Source of the DNA: CAVTOO01 sp963736355
GTDB lineage: Bacteria > Pseudomonadota > Alphaproteobacteria > Rhizobiales > Xanthobacteraceae
DNA: 64,000 nucleotides
Reading direction: 5' to 3'
Assembly (NCBI GenBank): GCA_963736355.1
Contig: CAVTOO010000003.1
Location: 1-64,000 of the forward strand
Positions 1-9,383 of the stretch are shown here, piece after piece. Each line of letters opens with the position of its first letter. Position 1 is the first letter of the stretch. The notes below the pieces were generated by a model, which was given only the letters and a program-made list of their open reading frames with translations, was not told the origin of the DNA and searched no databases. A program made the translations under genes and the position numbers.

Positions 1-1358
1 GTGGCCTTGCGCACTTCCTTCGGAAGGCCGGCCATTTCGGCAATGCCGCCGGCATTGTCGGTGACCGGGCCGAAGGCGTCGAGCGCGACGACCATGCCGG
101 CGAGCGCCAGCATCGTGGTGACCGCAATCGCGATGCCGAACAGGCCGGCGAGCGAGTACGTGACGAGGATGCCGGCGATGATGACGATGGCCGGCAGCGC
201 CGTCGATTCCATCGAGATCGCGAGACCCTGGATCACGTTGGTGCCGTGACCCGTGACCGAGGCCTTGGCGATCGACTGCACCGGGCGATAGTCGGTGCCG
301 GTGTAGTATTCGGTGATCCAGATGATCAGGCCGGTGACGGCGAGACCGACGATGCCGCACAGGAACAGCGACATGCCGGTGTAGCCGACCTTCGGCAGCG
401 CGCCGAAGCCGATCAGCGCGTAGATCACGATGGCGAGGCCGCCGAGCGAGAGAACGCCGGTGGCGATCAGGCCCTTGTAGAGCGCGCCCATGATGGACTG
501 GCTGGCGCCGAGCTTGACGAAGAACGTGCCGGCGATCGAGGTGAGGATGCAGATGCCGCCGATGGCGAGCGGCAGCGTCATCATCGGCATCAGCACGGGC
601 GTGCCGGCGAAGAAGATCGCGGCGAGAACCATGGTGGCGACGGCAGTCACCGCATAGGTCTCGAACAGATCGGCGGCCATGCCGGCGCAATCGCCGACGT
701 TGTCGCCGACGTTGTCGGCGATGGTGGCCGGGTTGCGCGGATCGTCTTCGGGAATGCCGGCTTCGACCTTGCCGACGAGATCGCCGCCGACGTCCGCACC
801 CTTGGTGAAGATGCCGCCGCCGAGACGGGCGAAGATCGAGATCAGCGAGGCGCCGAAGCCGAGCGCCACGAGCGAGTCGACGACGACGCGATCATCGGGA
901 GCAAGCCTGAGCGAGAACATGAGGAAGCCGAAGTAGACCGTGACGCCGAGCAGCGCGAGACCGGCGACCAGAAGGCCGGTGATCGCACCCGCCTTGAAGG
1001 CGAGTTCGAGGCCGCCTGCGAGCGAGGTCGTCGCCGCCTGCGCCGTGCGCACGTTGGCGCGCACCGAGACGTTCATGCCGATGAAGCCGGCCGCGCCCGA
1101 GAGCACCGCGCCGATCAGGAAGCCGACGGCGACCAGCTTGCCGAGGAAGATCCAGAGCAGCGCGAAGATGACGACGCCGACGATGGCGATGGTGTGATAC
1201 TGGCGCTTGAGATAGGCCTGCGCGCCTTCGGCGACCGCGGCTGCGATCTCCTGCATGCGCGCGTTGCCCGCATCGGCCTTCAACACCGATACAGTCGCCC
1301 AAATGGCGTAGACGATGGAAAGCGCTCCGGCGAGCACGATCAACCACAAAGCTGTCAT
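1..1358 (-). CDS. hppA: Membrane-bound proton-translocating pyrophosphatase, N-terminal part
   Basis: This integral membrane pump hydrolyses cytoplasmic pyrophosphate and moves protons across the inner membrane. The reading frame is open from ATG at 1358 to the window edge, about 452 codons of a family that usually has about 700, so the C-terminus lies outside. Family signatures are visible: GGGIFTKGADVG near residues 177-188, and the Asp-rich catalytic loop DNVGDNVGDCAGMAADLF near residue 213, with many hydrophobic helices around them. The residue that separates K+-dependent from K+-independent enzymes lies beyond the edge, so the subtype cannot be read. No frameshift is seen here. Confidence 0.96.
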   Translation of the reverse strand, partial: MTALWLIVLAGALSIVYAIWATVSVLKADAGNARMQEIAAAVAEGAQAYLKRQYHTIAIVGVVIFALLWIFLGKLVAVGFLIGAVLSGAAGFIGMNVSVRANVRTAQAATTSLAGGLELAFKAGAITGLLVAGLALLGVTVYFGFLMFSLRLAPDDRVVVDSLVALGFGASLISIFARLGGGIFTKGADVGGDLVGKVEAGIPEDDPRNPATIADNVGDNVGDCAGMAADLFETYAVTAVATMVLAAIFFAGTPVLMPMMTLPLAIGGICILTSIAGTFFVKLGASQSIMGALYKGLIATGVLSLGGLAIVIYALIGFGALPKVGYTGMSLFLCGIVGLAVTGLIIWITEYYTGTDYRPVQSIAKASVTGHGTNVIQGLAISMESTALPAIVIIAGILVTYSLAGLFGIAIAVTTMLALAGMVVALDAFGPVTDNAGGIAEMAGLPKEVRKA

Positions 1359-1438
1359 GGAACCTGCCTCAATCTGAATGGTCTAGGGAACTCGCGCACC
1401 GAATTCAGATGTCCCCCCGGCGCGCAGTTTTTTTGAAA

Positions 1439-1485
1439 GCATGACCCTGATCCGAAAACCGGAAACCACTTTTCGGGGGTCATGC
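1439..1485. repeat. Family A palindromic intergenic repeat, copy 1
   Basis: Imperfect palindrome with outer arms GCATGACCC / GGGGGTCATGC and an inner core resembling CCGAAAACCGG...CCACTTTTCGG. The same unit recurs at 28033-28120, 37773-37820, 42343-42391 and 44393-44441, always between genes. It can form a stem-loop in RNA or DNA. Confidence 0.85.
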
Positions 1486-1583
1486 AGAGAAGGCCATGCC
1501 GGGAGAATCCCCCGGTGGCCTCAAATCGCGGCGGACATTGCCAAAATCATCCCGGCGACGCAACGGCAGAGGAAGAATTATGG

Positions 1584-1638
1584 TTTGACGCGTTTTCTTG
1601 ACGCGAACCGGTCCCCACTTCGCTTGAAAACGCTATGG
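1584..1638. repeat. Family B palindromic intergenic repeat, copy 1
   Basis: Core GCGTTTTCTTGACGCGAACC followed by GGTCCCCACTTCGCTTGAAA and ACGC. The outer arms GCGTTTTC and GAAAACGC are complementary. Related copies occur at 13444-13578 and 34196-34305. Confidence 0.8.
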
Positions 1639-1699
1639 CCAACGATGGACGGGCGTCAAACCTCGGATTTATGGGCAAAATTCGCCCATCCCTGCCCTC

Positions 1700-2920
1700 T
1701 CAAGCCGTCCTTGCAGCCGCCCGGCGACCTGAAACAGCCTGCCACCCCAACAACATGGCGGCGACGCCGATCAGCGGCAGGGCCACTTCATTGACGGCCG
1801 TCCAGCCGTAATTGGCCAGGAGCGTGCCTGAGGAAAACGAACCGATGGCCATCGAGCCGAACACCAGGAAGTCGTTGACCGCCTGCACCTTGTTGCGCTC
1901 GTTCGGTTTGTGACACTGGGTGACCAGCGCGGTGGCGCCGACAAAGGCGAAATTCCAGCCCACGCCGAGCAGGATCAGCGCCCCCCAGAAGTGCCACAGC
2001 GTGATGCCCGACCAGCCGGTGACGGCCGCCGCCGCCATGATGGCGAGCCCGAGCCCGATGATGCGGTAAACGCCATAGCGCGTGATCAGCGAGCCGGTGA
2101 CAAAGCTCGGCGCGAACATCGCCACGACATGCCATTGCACGCCGAGCATCGCATCGGTGTGGGAATGGAAGCAGTCCACCATGGCCACCGGCGCGGAGGT
2201 CATCAGCATGTTCATCATCGAATAGCTGACGACACCGCACACCACCGCCACGATCAGGCGCGGCTGGCGGAAGATCTGCGCCAGCGGGCGGCCGTGATCG
2301 GTGGTGACCGTGACCTTCGGCGGAATCGGGATGCGCAGAAACATCAGCAGGATCGCCGCGACAATCGCGACGAGGGTCTGCGTCAGATAGCTCGCGGCAA
2401 ACAGATATGGCGCCCCGAAATCCTTGGTGAGAATGACAAGCTGCGGGCCGAACAGCCCGGCCAGCACGCCGCCGCCCATCACCCATGAAATCGCAATCGG
2501 CTTGAAGGCATCGCTTGCGGTATCGGCGGCAGCGAAGCGATACGCCTGATGCGCCGAGGCATAGAGGCCGCCGCAGGCCGCACCGAGACACAACAGCGCC
2601 AGCGACGCCTTCCAGACCGCGAAGGCCATGACGATGCCCGCCAGTGCGCCAAACACCGTGCCGCCGATGAACGTCACCTGCCGGCCGAACCGGCGCGAGA
2701 CGATGCCGACCGGCAACGTCCCGGCCCACATGCCGAGCACGAAACAACTGACGGGGAGCGTGGCGAGCGAGCGGTCGGCAAAGGTCGAGGCGACAATGCC
2801 GGTGGTCCCGACAATGACCGTGGTGTTGGCGCCGGCGAGCGCCTGCGCGAAACCGAGCACCACGGCGTTGCGCCGCGCGAGACGGTCGTCGATGTCGGTG
2901 ATGGCCGCAACGCTGCTCAT
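1700..2920 (-). CDS. MFS transporter
   Basis: A 406-residue polytopic membrane protein of the major facilitator superfamily. About 12 hydrophobic segments alternate with short loops. A motif-A-like loop VGIVSRRFGRQVTFIGG lies between the second and third helices. The ATG at 2920 begins MSSVAAITDIDD; the frame stays open 51 codons further upstream, but that extension is polar and arginine-rich and looks like leader DNA. The substrate cannot be inferred. The gene stands alone, transcribed toward hppA, with a repeat-rich gap after its stop. The closest general annotation would be a drug or metabolite permease. Confidence 0.85.
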   Translation of the reverse strand: MSSVAAITDIDDRLARRNAVVLGFAQALAGANTTVIVGTTGIVASTFADRSLATLPVSCFVLGMWAGTLPVGIVSRRFGRQVTFIGGTVFGALAGIVMAFAVWKASLALLCLGAACGGLYASAHQAYRFAAADTASDAFKPIAISWVMGGGVLAGLFGPQLVILTKDFGAPYLFAASYLTQTLVAIVAAILLMFLRIPIPPKVTVTTDHGRPLAQIFRQPRLIVAVVCGVVSYSMMNMLMTSAPVAMVDCFHSHTDAMLGVQWHVVAMFAPSFVTGSLITRYGVYRIIGLGLAIMAAAAVTGWSGITLWHFWGALILLGVGWNFAFVGATALVTQCHKPNERNKVQAVNDFLVFGSMAIGSFSSGTLLANYGWTAVNEVALPLIGVAAMLLGWQAVSGRRAAARTA

Positions 2921-3099
2921 GAGATTTCTCGGAATTCTCTTGGAGTTTCTTGAAAGTCTCTTGGAATTCTCTGCCGGAAATTTCCTGCCGGGACTTACGA
3001 GGTTGCCCAAGGTGCGGGCAGCATCACACCGACTTGGCAGGATTTTCTCAGAAAATCGAGAGCGGAAGAACAATTTTCTTCCGTTTAAGCGCTCAACAA

Positions 3100-4084
3100 T
3101 CAGAAATGACTATAAGACCGCCTGGCAAAGGTCATTTCCCGGCCCGTCGCATCGACAATGTGCGGCGGCTCATAGCCCTCCTGGAACAGGCCGATGACGC
3201 TGACGGACACGCCCGCGGCTGTTGCAGCGGCCCGAAACGCCTCCAGCTCCTCGCGCGGCACCGCACACAAAATCTCGTAATCGTCGCCGCCGGTCAGGCA
3301 TGAGGCAAAATCGAAGCGGTTGTCGGCCAGCGGCCTGCGCCACGCTGTCCGACAACGGCACGCGCGACGCCTCGACGATCGCCGTGACCTGCGAGGCCGA
3401 GCAGAGTTTTCCGAGATCGCCGACAAGGCCATCGGAGACATCCATGGCCGCGCGGGCGTGCGTGCGCAGCACGCTCGCAAGCGCCATGCGCGGCTGCGGC
3501 ACACGATAGCGGCCAATCGGTCCGGAGGTCGCCGCGACATTGCGCGGGCCATCGCCGCTGCCATCCTGCAGCAGGCGCAGACCGAGCGCGGCATCGCCGA
3601 TGGTGCCGGTGACGACCACGGCATCGCCCGGCTGCGCGCCGAAGCGATGAACCATCTGACCCGGCGGCACGCGGCCCAACGCAGTGATCGAGATTGTCAG
3701 CGGGCCCGGCGTCTTCACCGTATCGCCGCCGAGCAGCGGACACTTGAACAGAACGGCATCCTCGCCAAGCGCGGTTGCGAACGGTGCGAGGAAATTTTCG
3801 TCGATCTCCGGCAGCGCCAGCGTCAGCACGAAGCCCGCCGGGATCGCACCCTTGGCGGCGAGGTCGGACAGGTTCACACGCAGCGCCTTGCGCGCGATGG
3901 TATCCGGCGGATCGTCCGGCAGGAAATGAATGCCTGAGACGATGGCATCGACGGTGATGACGATATCGTCGCGGCCGCCGGGAATCGCAGCCGCATCGTC
4001 GATCAGCCCGAACGCGCCGAGATCGGTCGCGATGGGCCGAAAGTAGCGCGCGATCAGGTCGTCTTCACCGGACGCCGCACTCAT
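3100..4084 (-). CDS. thiL: Thiamine-monophosphate kinase (one frameshift in this sequence)
   Basis: ThiL phosphorylates thiamine monophosphate to the active cofactor thiamine diphosphate. The first frame carries the Mg-binding GLIDDAAAIPG, the GDTV loop and DVSDGLVGDLG. The last part, including LTGGDDYEIL, continues in the neighbouring frame. One extra G at about 3332-3333 explains the break: without it the join reads DSVAQALADNRFDFA and the protein is 327 residues, the normal family length. ATG at 4084 has GGTGG about six bases upstream and sits two bases after the nusB stop, so it is the last gene of the rib-nus-thi operon. A TTG at 4090 is an alternative start. Confidence 0.92.
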
Positions 4085-4086
4085 GC

Positions 4087-4581
4087 TCAACCACCTGATT
4101 TTTCGAACTCGCCGGCGCGATGCTGGCGCGCGATCTGGTCGAGCACGGCGTTGACCATGCCGGTCTCGTCGCGATCGACGAAGGCATTGGCGACATCGAC
4201 ATATTCGGCAATCACCACGCGGGCGGGCACATCGGTGCGCCGTTCCAGCTCATAGGCGCCCGCGCGCAGCACCGCGCGCAGAATGGCGTCGATGCGCTTC
4301 AGCGGCCAGCCCTTGGACAACGCCTCATCGATGCGGCGGTCGAGCGCCTCCTGATCGTTGACGACGCCTGCCACGACATCGCGAAAGAACGCGACCTCCG
4401 CCGGCAAATAACGCTCGCCCTCGACTTCCCCGCCCAGCCAATGGCTCTCGAACTCGGCGAAGATGTCGTTCACGCCGGTGCCGGCGATATCCATCTGATA
4501 CAGCGCCTGCGCGGCCGCGAGGCGCGCTGCACCGCGACGATTGGCCTTGCGCGGCTCGTCAGCGTCTTTTGACATTGGCAC
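4087..4581 (-). CDS. nusB: Transcription antitermination factor NusB
   Basis: NusB binds boxA RNA with NusE (S10) and promotes antitermination on rRNA operons. The 164-residue product has the all-helical NusB pattern: RGAARLAAAQALYQMDIAG near the N-terminus and, later, WPLKRIDAILRAVLRAGAYEL and VVIAEYVDVANAF. The start is ATG at 4581 or a second ATG at 4575 (MSKDAD); both overlap the 3' end of ribH, suggesting coupling. Linkage of nusB to ribH is common in bacteria. Confidence 0.95.
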   Translation of the reverse strand: MPMSKDADEPRKANRRGAARLAAAQALYQMDIAGTGVNDIFAEFESHWLGGEVEGERYLPAEVAFFRDVVAGVVNDQEALDRRIDEALSKGWPLKRIDAILRAVLRAGAYELERRTDVPARVVIAEYVDVANAFVDRDETGMVNAVLDQIARQHRAGEFEKSGG

Positions 4582-5128
4582 GTTTTGTTTTAGCGGATTT
4601 CGCTTTGGCAGATTTGGTCTTGTTCGATTTGGATTTGACGGGTTTGGCAGAAACCGGTCCGGTCAACGTATTATAATGGCGCAGCATGGCGAGCGCGGCA
4701 CGCGCGGCATCGCCGCCCTTGTCGCCCTCCTCGATGCGCGCACGCGCCCAAGCTTGCGAGTCGTCGTTGACGGTGAGGATGCCGTTGCCGAGCGGGATTT
4801 GCCAGGCGACAGACAAATCCATCAGCGCACGCGCGGATTCCTGCGACACGATCTCGAAATGAATGGTGTCGCCGCGAATGACGCAGCCGAGCGCGACGAT
4901 GGCGTCGTAGCGGCCGCTGTCCCACGCCATTGCGACGGCCGCCGGAATTTCCAGCGCACCGGGCACAGACAGGCGCTCGTGCAATGCGCCGGCGGCATCG
5001 AGCGCCGCCGTTGCGCCAGCCAGCAGCGCATCACCGATGTCGTCGTAGAAACGCGCCTCGACGATCAGGACGCGCGCGCCCTTCAGGTCGTCCGCTGCAA
5101 CAGCCTGGGCGCGACGGGGTTCAGCCAT
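4559..5128 (-). CDS. ribH: 6,7-dimethyl-8-ribityllumazine synthase
   Basis: This enzyme condenses 5-amino-6-ribitylaminouracil with dihydroxybutanone phosphate, the penultimate riboflavin step. Conserved stretches are GALEIPAAV, GCVIRGDTIHFEIV with the catalytic histidine, and PLGNGILTVN. The start at 5128 (MAEPRRAQ) is chosen because the domain begins soon after; the frame extends 19 codons further but without family similarity. About 189 residues are predicted. The last 30 or so form an unusual Lys/Ser/Ala tail (KSKSNKTKSAKAKSAKTKR) past the usual C-terminus, and nusB starts within it. Confidence 0.95.
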   Translation of the reverse strand: MAEPRRAQAVAADDLKGARVLIVEARFYDDIGDALLAGATAALDAAGALHERLSVPGALEIPAAVAMAWDSGRYDAIVALGCVIRGDTIHFEIVSQESARALMDLSVAWQIPLGNGILTVNDDSQAWARARIEEGDKGGDAARAALAMLRHYNTLTGPVSAKPVKSKSNKTKSAKAKSAKTKRANVKRR

Positions 5129-5204
5129 GTTCAGGTTCCAGAGATCTCGTGCGAGCCTTGTAGGCGCGCGGGCGGGCAAAGCCAAGCCTTCCCGCGCAGG
5201 GGTC

Positions 5205-5813
5205 TTATGTCATTTCGGCCAAGCGCGCGGCGTAACGCGCGAGCTGATCGACTTCGAGGTTGACGCGGCTGCCGTCCTGCCACGCACCAAGCGTCGTCAC
5301 CTTCAGCGTGTGCGGAATGATCAGCACCGAGAAGCGGTCGCCGATGACGCTGTTGACCGTGAGCGACACGCCGTCGAGACAGACGGAGCCCTTCTGCGCG
5401 ATGAAGCGCGCCAGCGCATGCGGCGCCTCCAGCATGAAGCGCGCCATGTCGGGCAAATTCTCGCGCGACACGATGCGCGCGATCCCGTCGACATGGCCGA
5501 GCACGATGTGCCCGCCGAGTTCGTCGCCGACCCTCAGCGCGCGTTCGAGATTGAGTTTGGCGCCGATGCGCCAGTCCGCAGCCGTCGTCAGGCGCAACGT
5601 CTCGGCGCCGGCATCGGCCTCGAACCAGTTACGCGCACCGTCGCGGCCGGTCGCGACCACGGTGAGGCAAACGCCGTTGCAGGAGATCGACGCGCCCATC
5701 GCGATGGTGGCGGGATCGTAGGAACAGGCGATGCGCAGCCGACGCAGCGCGCCTTCGGCCTGATCGGTGGCGGCGACGATCTCGCCAATGTCGGAAACAA
5801 TGCCGGTAAACAT
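5205..5813 (-). CDS. ribE: Riboflavin synthase, alpha subunit
   Basis: Riboflavin synthase dismutates two lumazine molecules to riboflavin. The 202-residue protein starts with the diagnostic MFTGIVSDIGEI and shows the internal duplication of two lumazine-binding barrels, each with a conserved segment (SISCNGVCLTVV and GSVCLDGVSLTVN). The ATG at 5813 follows directly on the ribD stop. It is followed, after about 75 bases, by ribH, so the late riboflavin enzymes are encoded together. Confidence 0.96.
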   Translation of the reverse strand: MFTGIVSDIGEIVAATDQAEGALRRLRIACSYDPATIAMGASISCNGVCLTVVATGRDGARNWFEADAGAETLRLTTAADWRIGAKLNLERALRVGDELGGHIVLGHVDGIARIVSRENLPDMARFMLEAPHALARFIAQKGSVCLDGVSLTVNSVIGDRFSVLIIPHTLKVTTLGAWQDGSRVNLEVDQLARYAARLAEMT

Positions 5814-6863
5814 TTACGCGCGCTCATAAACGGTCAGGACATCCGGACCAAGCGTTTCGGTAGCACGAACGCGCCAGCGCGGCGAGGCTGTCAGGTCGGT
5901 CAGCGGACGGGCTTCGATGGCCGGAACGCCGTCCGGGCCGATGGTTTTCGGCGTCGTATAAAGCCGCACCTCGTCCACGAGATCGGCCTTGAGAAAAGAC
6001 GCCGCGACCTTCGCCCCGCCCTCGACCAGAAGACGTGTGATTCCGCGCTGACCAAGGACACCGAGCAGCGCCGGCAAATCGGCCGCCTTGCGGTACGCGA
6101 CAATCTCAGCGCCGTGCCGCTCAATCGCGGATGAATCCCCCGTGCCGGCAACCCACAACGGCGTCTCGCGTGCGCTTTGCACGAGCCTCGACGACGCCGG
6201 CAGATGCAATCGCGGATCGAGCACGATGCGGATCGGGGAGCGCGACGCCATGCCCGGCAAGCGGCATGTCAGCAACGGATCGTCGGCGATCGCCGTGCCG
6301 ATGCCGATAAGGATCGCATCATGATGCGCGCGCAGCAGATGTACGCTGGCGGTGGCCGCCTCGCCTGTCAGCGCGACGGGCTTGCGTCCGGCCGCGCCGA
6401 TCATGCCGTCCGACGAGACCGCAAATTTGAGCGTCACATGCGGGCGCCCGTCGCGCATCACGCGGATGTGGCCGTCATGATCGTGCAGCGCTTCGTCGCG
6501 GCACAGACCGATATCGACGGCGATGCCCGCCGCACGCAGCCGCGCATGGCCCTCGCCTGCGACGCGCGGATTAACATCCTCGATGGTGCTGACGACGCGC
6601 GTCACGCCGGCGGCAATGACTGCATCGGCACATGGCGACGAGCGGCCGTGATGCGAGCAAGGCTCCAGCGTGACATAGAGCGTGGCGCCGCGCGCGGCCT
6701 CGCCCGCACGCCGCAACGCCTCGACCTCGGCATGCGGCCGGCCGCCGGCGCGCGTCCAGCCACGCCCGACGATGACACCGTCCTTCACCAGCACGGCGCC
6801 GACGGCGGGATTGGGTGCCGTCAGGCCCTGTCCGCGCCGGCCGAGCGCCAGCGCGAGCTTCAT
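5814..6863 (-). CDS. ribD: Bifunctional riboflavin deaminase/reductase
   Basis: RibD deaminates and then reduces the pyrimidine intermediate of riboflavin synthesis. The N-terminal deaminase shows the zinc site HAEVEALRRAG and EPCSHHGRSSPCADAV; the C-terminal half is the NADPH-dependent reductase (VTLKFAVSSDGMIG, LLVEGGAKVAASFL). ATG at 6863 gives 349 residues, slightly short for the family, so the true start may lie a little upstream in a stretch disturbed by base errors. In the raw sequence this frame runs on from the nrdR start and looks like a 522-residue fusion. That is an artefact of four extra bases in nrdR. Confidence 0.94.
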   Translation of the reverse strand: MKLALALGRRGQGLTAPNPAVGAVLVKDGVIVGRGWTRAGGRPHAEVEALRRAGEAARGATLYVTLEPCSHHGRSSPCADAVIAAGVTRVVSTIEDVNPRVAGEGHARLRAAGIAVDIGLCRDEALHDHDGHIRVMRDGRPHVTLKFAVSSDGMIGAAGRKPVALTGEAATASVHLLRAHHDAILIGIGTAIADDPLLTCRLPGMASRSPIRIVLDPRLHLPASSRLVQSARETPLWVAGTGDSSAIERHGAEIVAYRKAADLPALLGVLGQRGITRLLVEGGAKVAASFLKADLVDEVRLYTTPKTIGPDGVPAIEARPLTDLTASPRWRVRATETLGPDVLTVYERA

Positions 6864-6898
6864 GTAGCGGAGGTCTTCGGCGGATGCGCTGCACGCGC

Positions 6899-7382
6899 TT
6901 ACTTGCGCGTTGACGCCGGACGCGGCGTTTCGTCGGACGACAATTCGGCGAGCGCGGATTTCGAAATCCTTCGGCTCGCGGAAATCGCGATAGACGGAGG
7001 CAAAGCGCACATAGGCGACGTCGTCGAGCTTGCGCAGACCCTCCATGACCAGCTCGCCGATCGTCTCCGACGACACTTCGGCCTCGCCCATGCTTTCAAG
7101 CTCGCGCACGATCTGTTGCACCATCGCCTCGATGCGCTCGGGCTCGACCGGACGCTTGCGCAGCGAGATCTGCACCGAGCGCATCAGCTTGTCGCGGTCG
7201 AACGGCACGCGGCGGCCGTTGCGCTTGATCACCGATGAGTTCGCGCAACTGCACCCGCTCGAACGTCGTGAAGCGCCCACCGCAATCGGGGCAGACACGC
7301 CGCCGGCGGATCGGCCGATGTCTTCCGTCGGCCGCGAATCCTTCACCTGCGTATCGGGATTGCCGCAACACGGACAGCGCAT
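6899..7382 (-). CDS. nrdR: Transcriptional repressor NrdR (frameshifted in this sequence)
   Basis: NrdR is a zinc-ribbon/ATP-cone repressor of ribonucleotide reductase genes. ATG at 7382 begins MRCPCCGNPDTQVKDSRPTED. The second zinc knuckle, RRRRVCPDCGGRFTTFERVQ, is in another frame, and the ATP-cone VIKRNGRRVPFDRDKL in a third. Extra bases at about 7319, 7313, 7232 and 6959-6961 explain every shift; removing them gives a continuous 159-residue protein ending ELSSDETPRPASTRK, which is normal length. It lies between glyA and ribD, the usual alphaproteobacterial order. Confidence 0.9.
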
Positions 7383-7400
7383 CGCCCCTCGCCGCCTTCC

Positions 7401-8725
7401 GTCGGCCTTCTGGTAGATCGGGAAGCGGCTGGTGAGTTGCTTGACACGTTCCTTGACCGAGGCCTCGACCAGCGGCGCCGCGCCATCGGACGATCTGCGC
7501 CACCGCGTCGAGGACTTCGGCGATCAGCTGCGCCGACCTGCTTGAACTCGGCGACGCCGAAGCCGCGCGTGGTGCAAGCCGGCGTGCCGAGACGAATGCC
7601 GGACGTGACGAACGGCTTCTCGGGATCGAACGGAATGCCGTTCTTGTTGCAGGTGAGACCGGCGCGCACCAAGCGCCTTCTCCGACACGTTGCCCTTCAG
7701 GCCCTTCGGCCGCAGATCGACCAGCATGAGATGGTTGTCGGTGCCGCCGGAGACGATGTCGAAGCCGGCAGACTTCAGCGTCTCGGCCAGCGCCCGCGCG
7801 TTCTCGACGACGTTGCTTCGCGTAGATCTTGAAGTCGGGCCGCAGCGCCTCGCCGAGCGCGACCGCCTTGGCGGCGATGACATGCATCAGCGGCCCGCCC
7901 TGCAGGCCGGGGAACACGGCCGAGTTCATCTTCTTGGCGATTTCCTCGTCGTTGGTGAGGATGACGCCGCCGCGCGGACCGCGCAGCGACTTGTGCGTCG
8001 TCGTGGTGACGACATGCGCATGCGGGAACGGCGACGGATGCACGCCACCGGCGACGAGGCCGGCGAAATGCGCCATGTCGACCATGAGATAGGCGCCGAC
8101 GCTGTCGGCGATCTCGCGGAAGTTCTTGAAGTCCCAGTAGCGCGAATAGGCCGTGCCGCCGGCAAGGATCAGCTTGGGCTTGTGTCTCCTGGGCGAGCTG
8201 CTCGATGTCGCTCCATGTCGAGCAGCTGGTCGTCGCGGCGCACGCCATAGGGCACGACCTTGAACCACTTGCCGGACATGTTGACCGGCGAGCCGTGCGT
8301 CAGATGACCGCCGGCCGACGAGATCGAGACCCATGAAGGTGTCGCCGGGCTGCAGCAGCGCCGAGGAACACGGCCTGGTTCATCTGGCTGCCGGAGTTCG
8401 GCTGCACATTGGCGAACTCGCAGCCGAACAGCTTCTTGGCGCGCTCGATGGCGAGCGTCTCGGCGATATCGACGAACTCGCAGCCGCCGTAGTAGCGCTT
8501 GCCGGGATAGCCCTCGGCGTACTTGTTGGTCATCACCGAGCCCTGCGCCTCGAGCACGGCGCGGGAGACGATGTTCTCGGACGCGATCAGCTCGATCTCA
8601 TGCTGCTGACGACCGAGTTCGCGGCGAATGGCATCGGCGATCTCGGGGTCGGCCTGCGTCAGCGTGGCGTTGAAAAACGCATCGGTGCTGGCGGCAGCGG
8701 CGGAAGGCGCTCGCGAGGTCGTCAT
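7401..8725 (-). CDS. glyA: Serine hydroxymethyltransferase (multiple frameshifts in this sequence)
   Basis: GlyA is the PLP enzyme that converts serine and tetrahydrofolate to glycine and methylene-THF. Pieces in three frames together give the whole protein: ELIASENIVSRAVLEAQGS, YAEGYPGKRYYGGCEFVD, the PLP-lysine segment VVTTTTHKSLRGPRGG, NHLMLVDLRPKG and GIRLGTPACTTRGFG. Single extra bases near 8361, 8319, 8211, 8182, 7812, 7671, 7531 and 7493 account for the breaks. The stop is not clear; the protein should end just after RFPIYQK near 7401-7406, where a lost base probably removed it. ATG at 8725 has GGAG upstream. As glyA is normally essential and single-copy, errors are more likely than decay. 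Confidence 0.9.
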
Positions 8726-8954
8726 GGGTCAATATCTCCACCGATCCGGCGGGTGCGCCGGCTACGGTTCCTGGGCGTTGGAGGTCGCGCGAGGGGGTAG
8801 CATATCCCCCGGCCACGGCCAAGCGCTGGCGTGCCCCACCCACAACAGGGCAAGATATGGGGGGAATTGGGGATTTTGCCCGCCCGGCCGGGCTGGCCGC
8901 GTCAGGAAAAAGCGGCTAACACCGGTTGGGCCTTTCCACGAGGAATTACCGACG

Positions 8955-9377
8955 ATGAAGCGAGCCGCGCTGTCCATCCTGCTGCTGATCGCGGCGTCCA
9001 CGGCCGCATGGCCGGCCGACTACGCCACCCAGGTCAGCGCCTATCGCCGCAGCCATGGGCTGGGCGCCGTAAAGACCGATCCGGCGCTGACAGCCGCCGC
9101 CCAGCGGCAAGCCGCTGCGATGGCGCGTGCGGGCGGTATCAGCCACGACATCGCCGGTTCATTCGGATCGAGGATTGGCGGTCTTGGCGCAGGCCGCGCG
9201 GCGGAGAACGTGGCCGCCGGGCAAGGCACCTTCGCAGCGACCATGAAGCAATGGGATGAAAGCTCGGGTCATAAACGGAATCTGCTTATGACAGGCGCAA
9301 CTCGCATTGGCGTCGGCTCAGCCACCAATGCGGCCTCGCGCTACAAGACCTTCTGGGCCTTGATCATCGCAAATTAA
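8955..9377 (+). CDS. Secreted CAP-domain (SCP/PR1-like) protein
   Basis: A 140-residue exported protein. Residues 1-20 form a signal peptide (basic start, then ALSILLLIAASTAAWPA). The remainder is a compact CAP domain: GLGAVKTDPALTAAAQRQAA, ISHDIAGSFGSRI, AAENVAAGQGTF, and QWDESSGHKRNLLMTGATRI. ATG at 8955 is preceded by GAGGAAT. CAP proteins are extracytoplasmic; the molecular role of bacterial members is generally unclear. It diverges from glyA. Confidence 0.88.
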   Translation: MKRAALSILLLIAASTAAWPADYATQVSAYRRSHGLGAVKTDPALTAAAQRQAAAMARAGGISHDIAGSFGSRIGGLGAGRAAENVAAGQGTFAATMKQWDESSGHKRNLLMTGATRIGVGSATNAASRYKTFWALIIAN

Positions 9378-9383
9378 ACGGCC

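Larger units (their letters stand above)
1359..1699. other. Intergenic region with two palindromic repeats
   Basis: This stretch separates hppA from the end of the MFS gene. It should hold the hppA promoter close to 1358. It also contains one copy each of two interspersed palindromic repeat families, listed separately. I see no credible gene; the open frames here have no start-site support or recognisable product. Confidence 0.6.

Noticed and set aside
246..1436. 396-codon open frame on the plus strand across hppA
   Set aside because: It is antisense to hppA, Asp/Arg/Gly-rich with no domain, and typical of GC-rich shadow frames.
5814..7382. Apparent NrdR-RibD fusion protein of 522 residues
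   Set aside because: The N-terminal 20 residues, the second zinc knuckle and the ATP-cone are in different frames, and a proper NrdR stop exists at 6899 in the corrected frame. Four extra bases explain the fusion.
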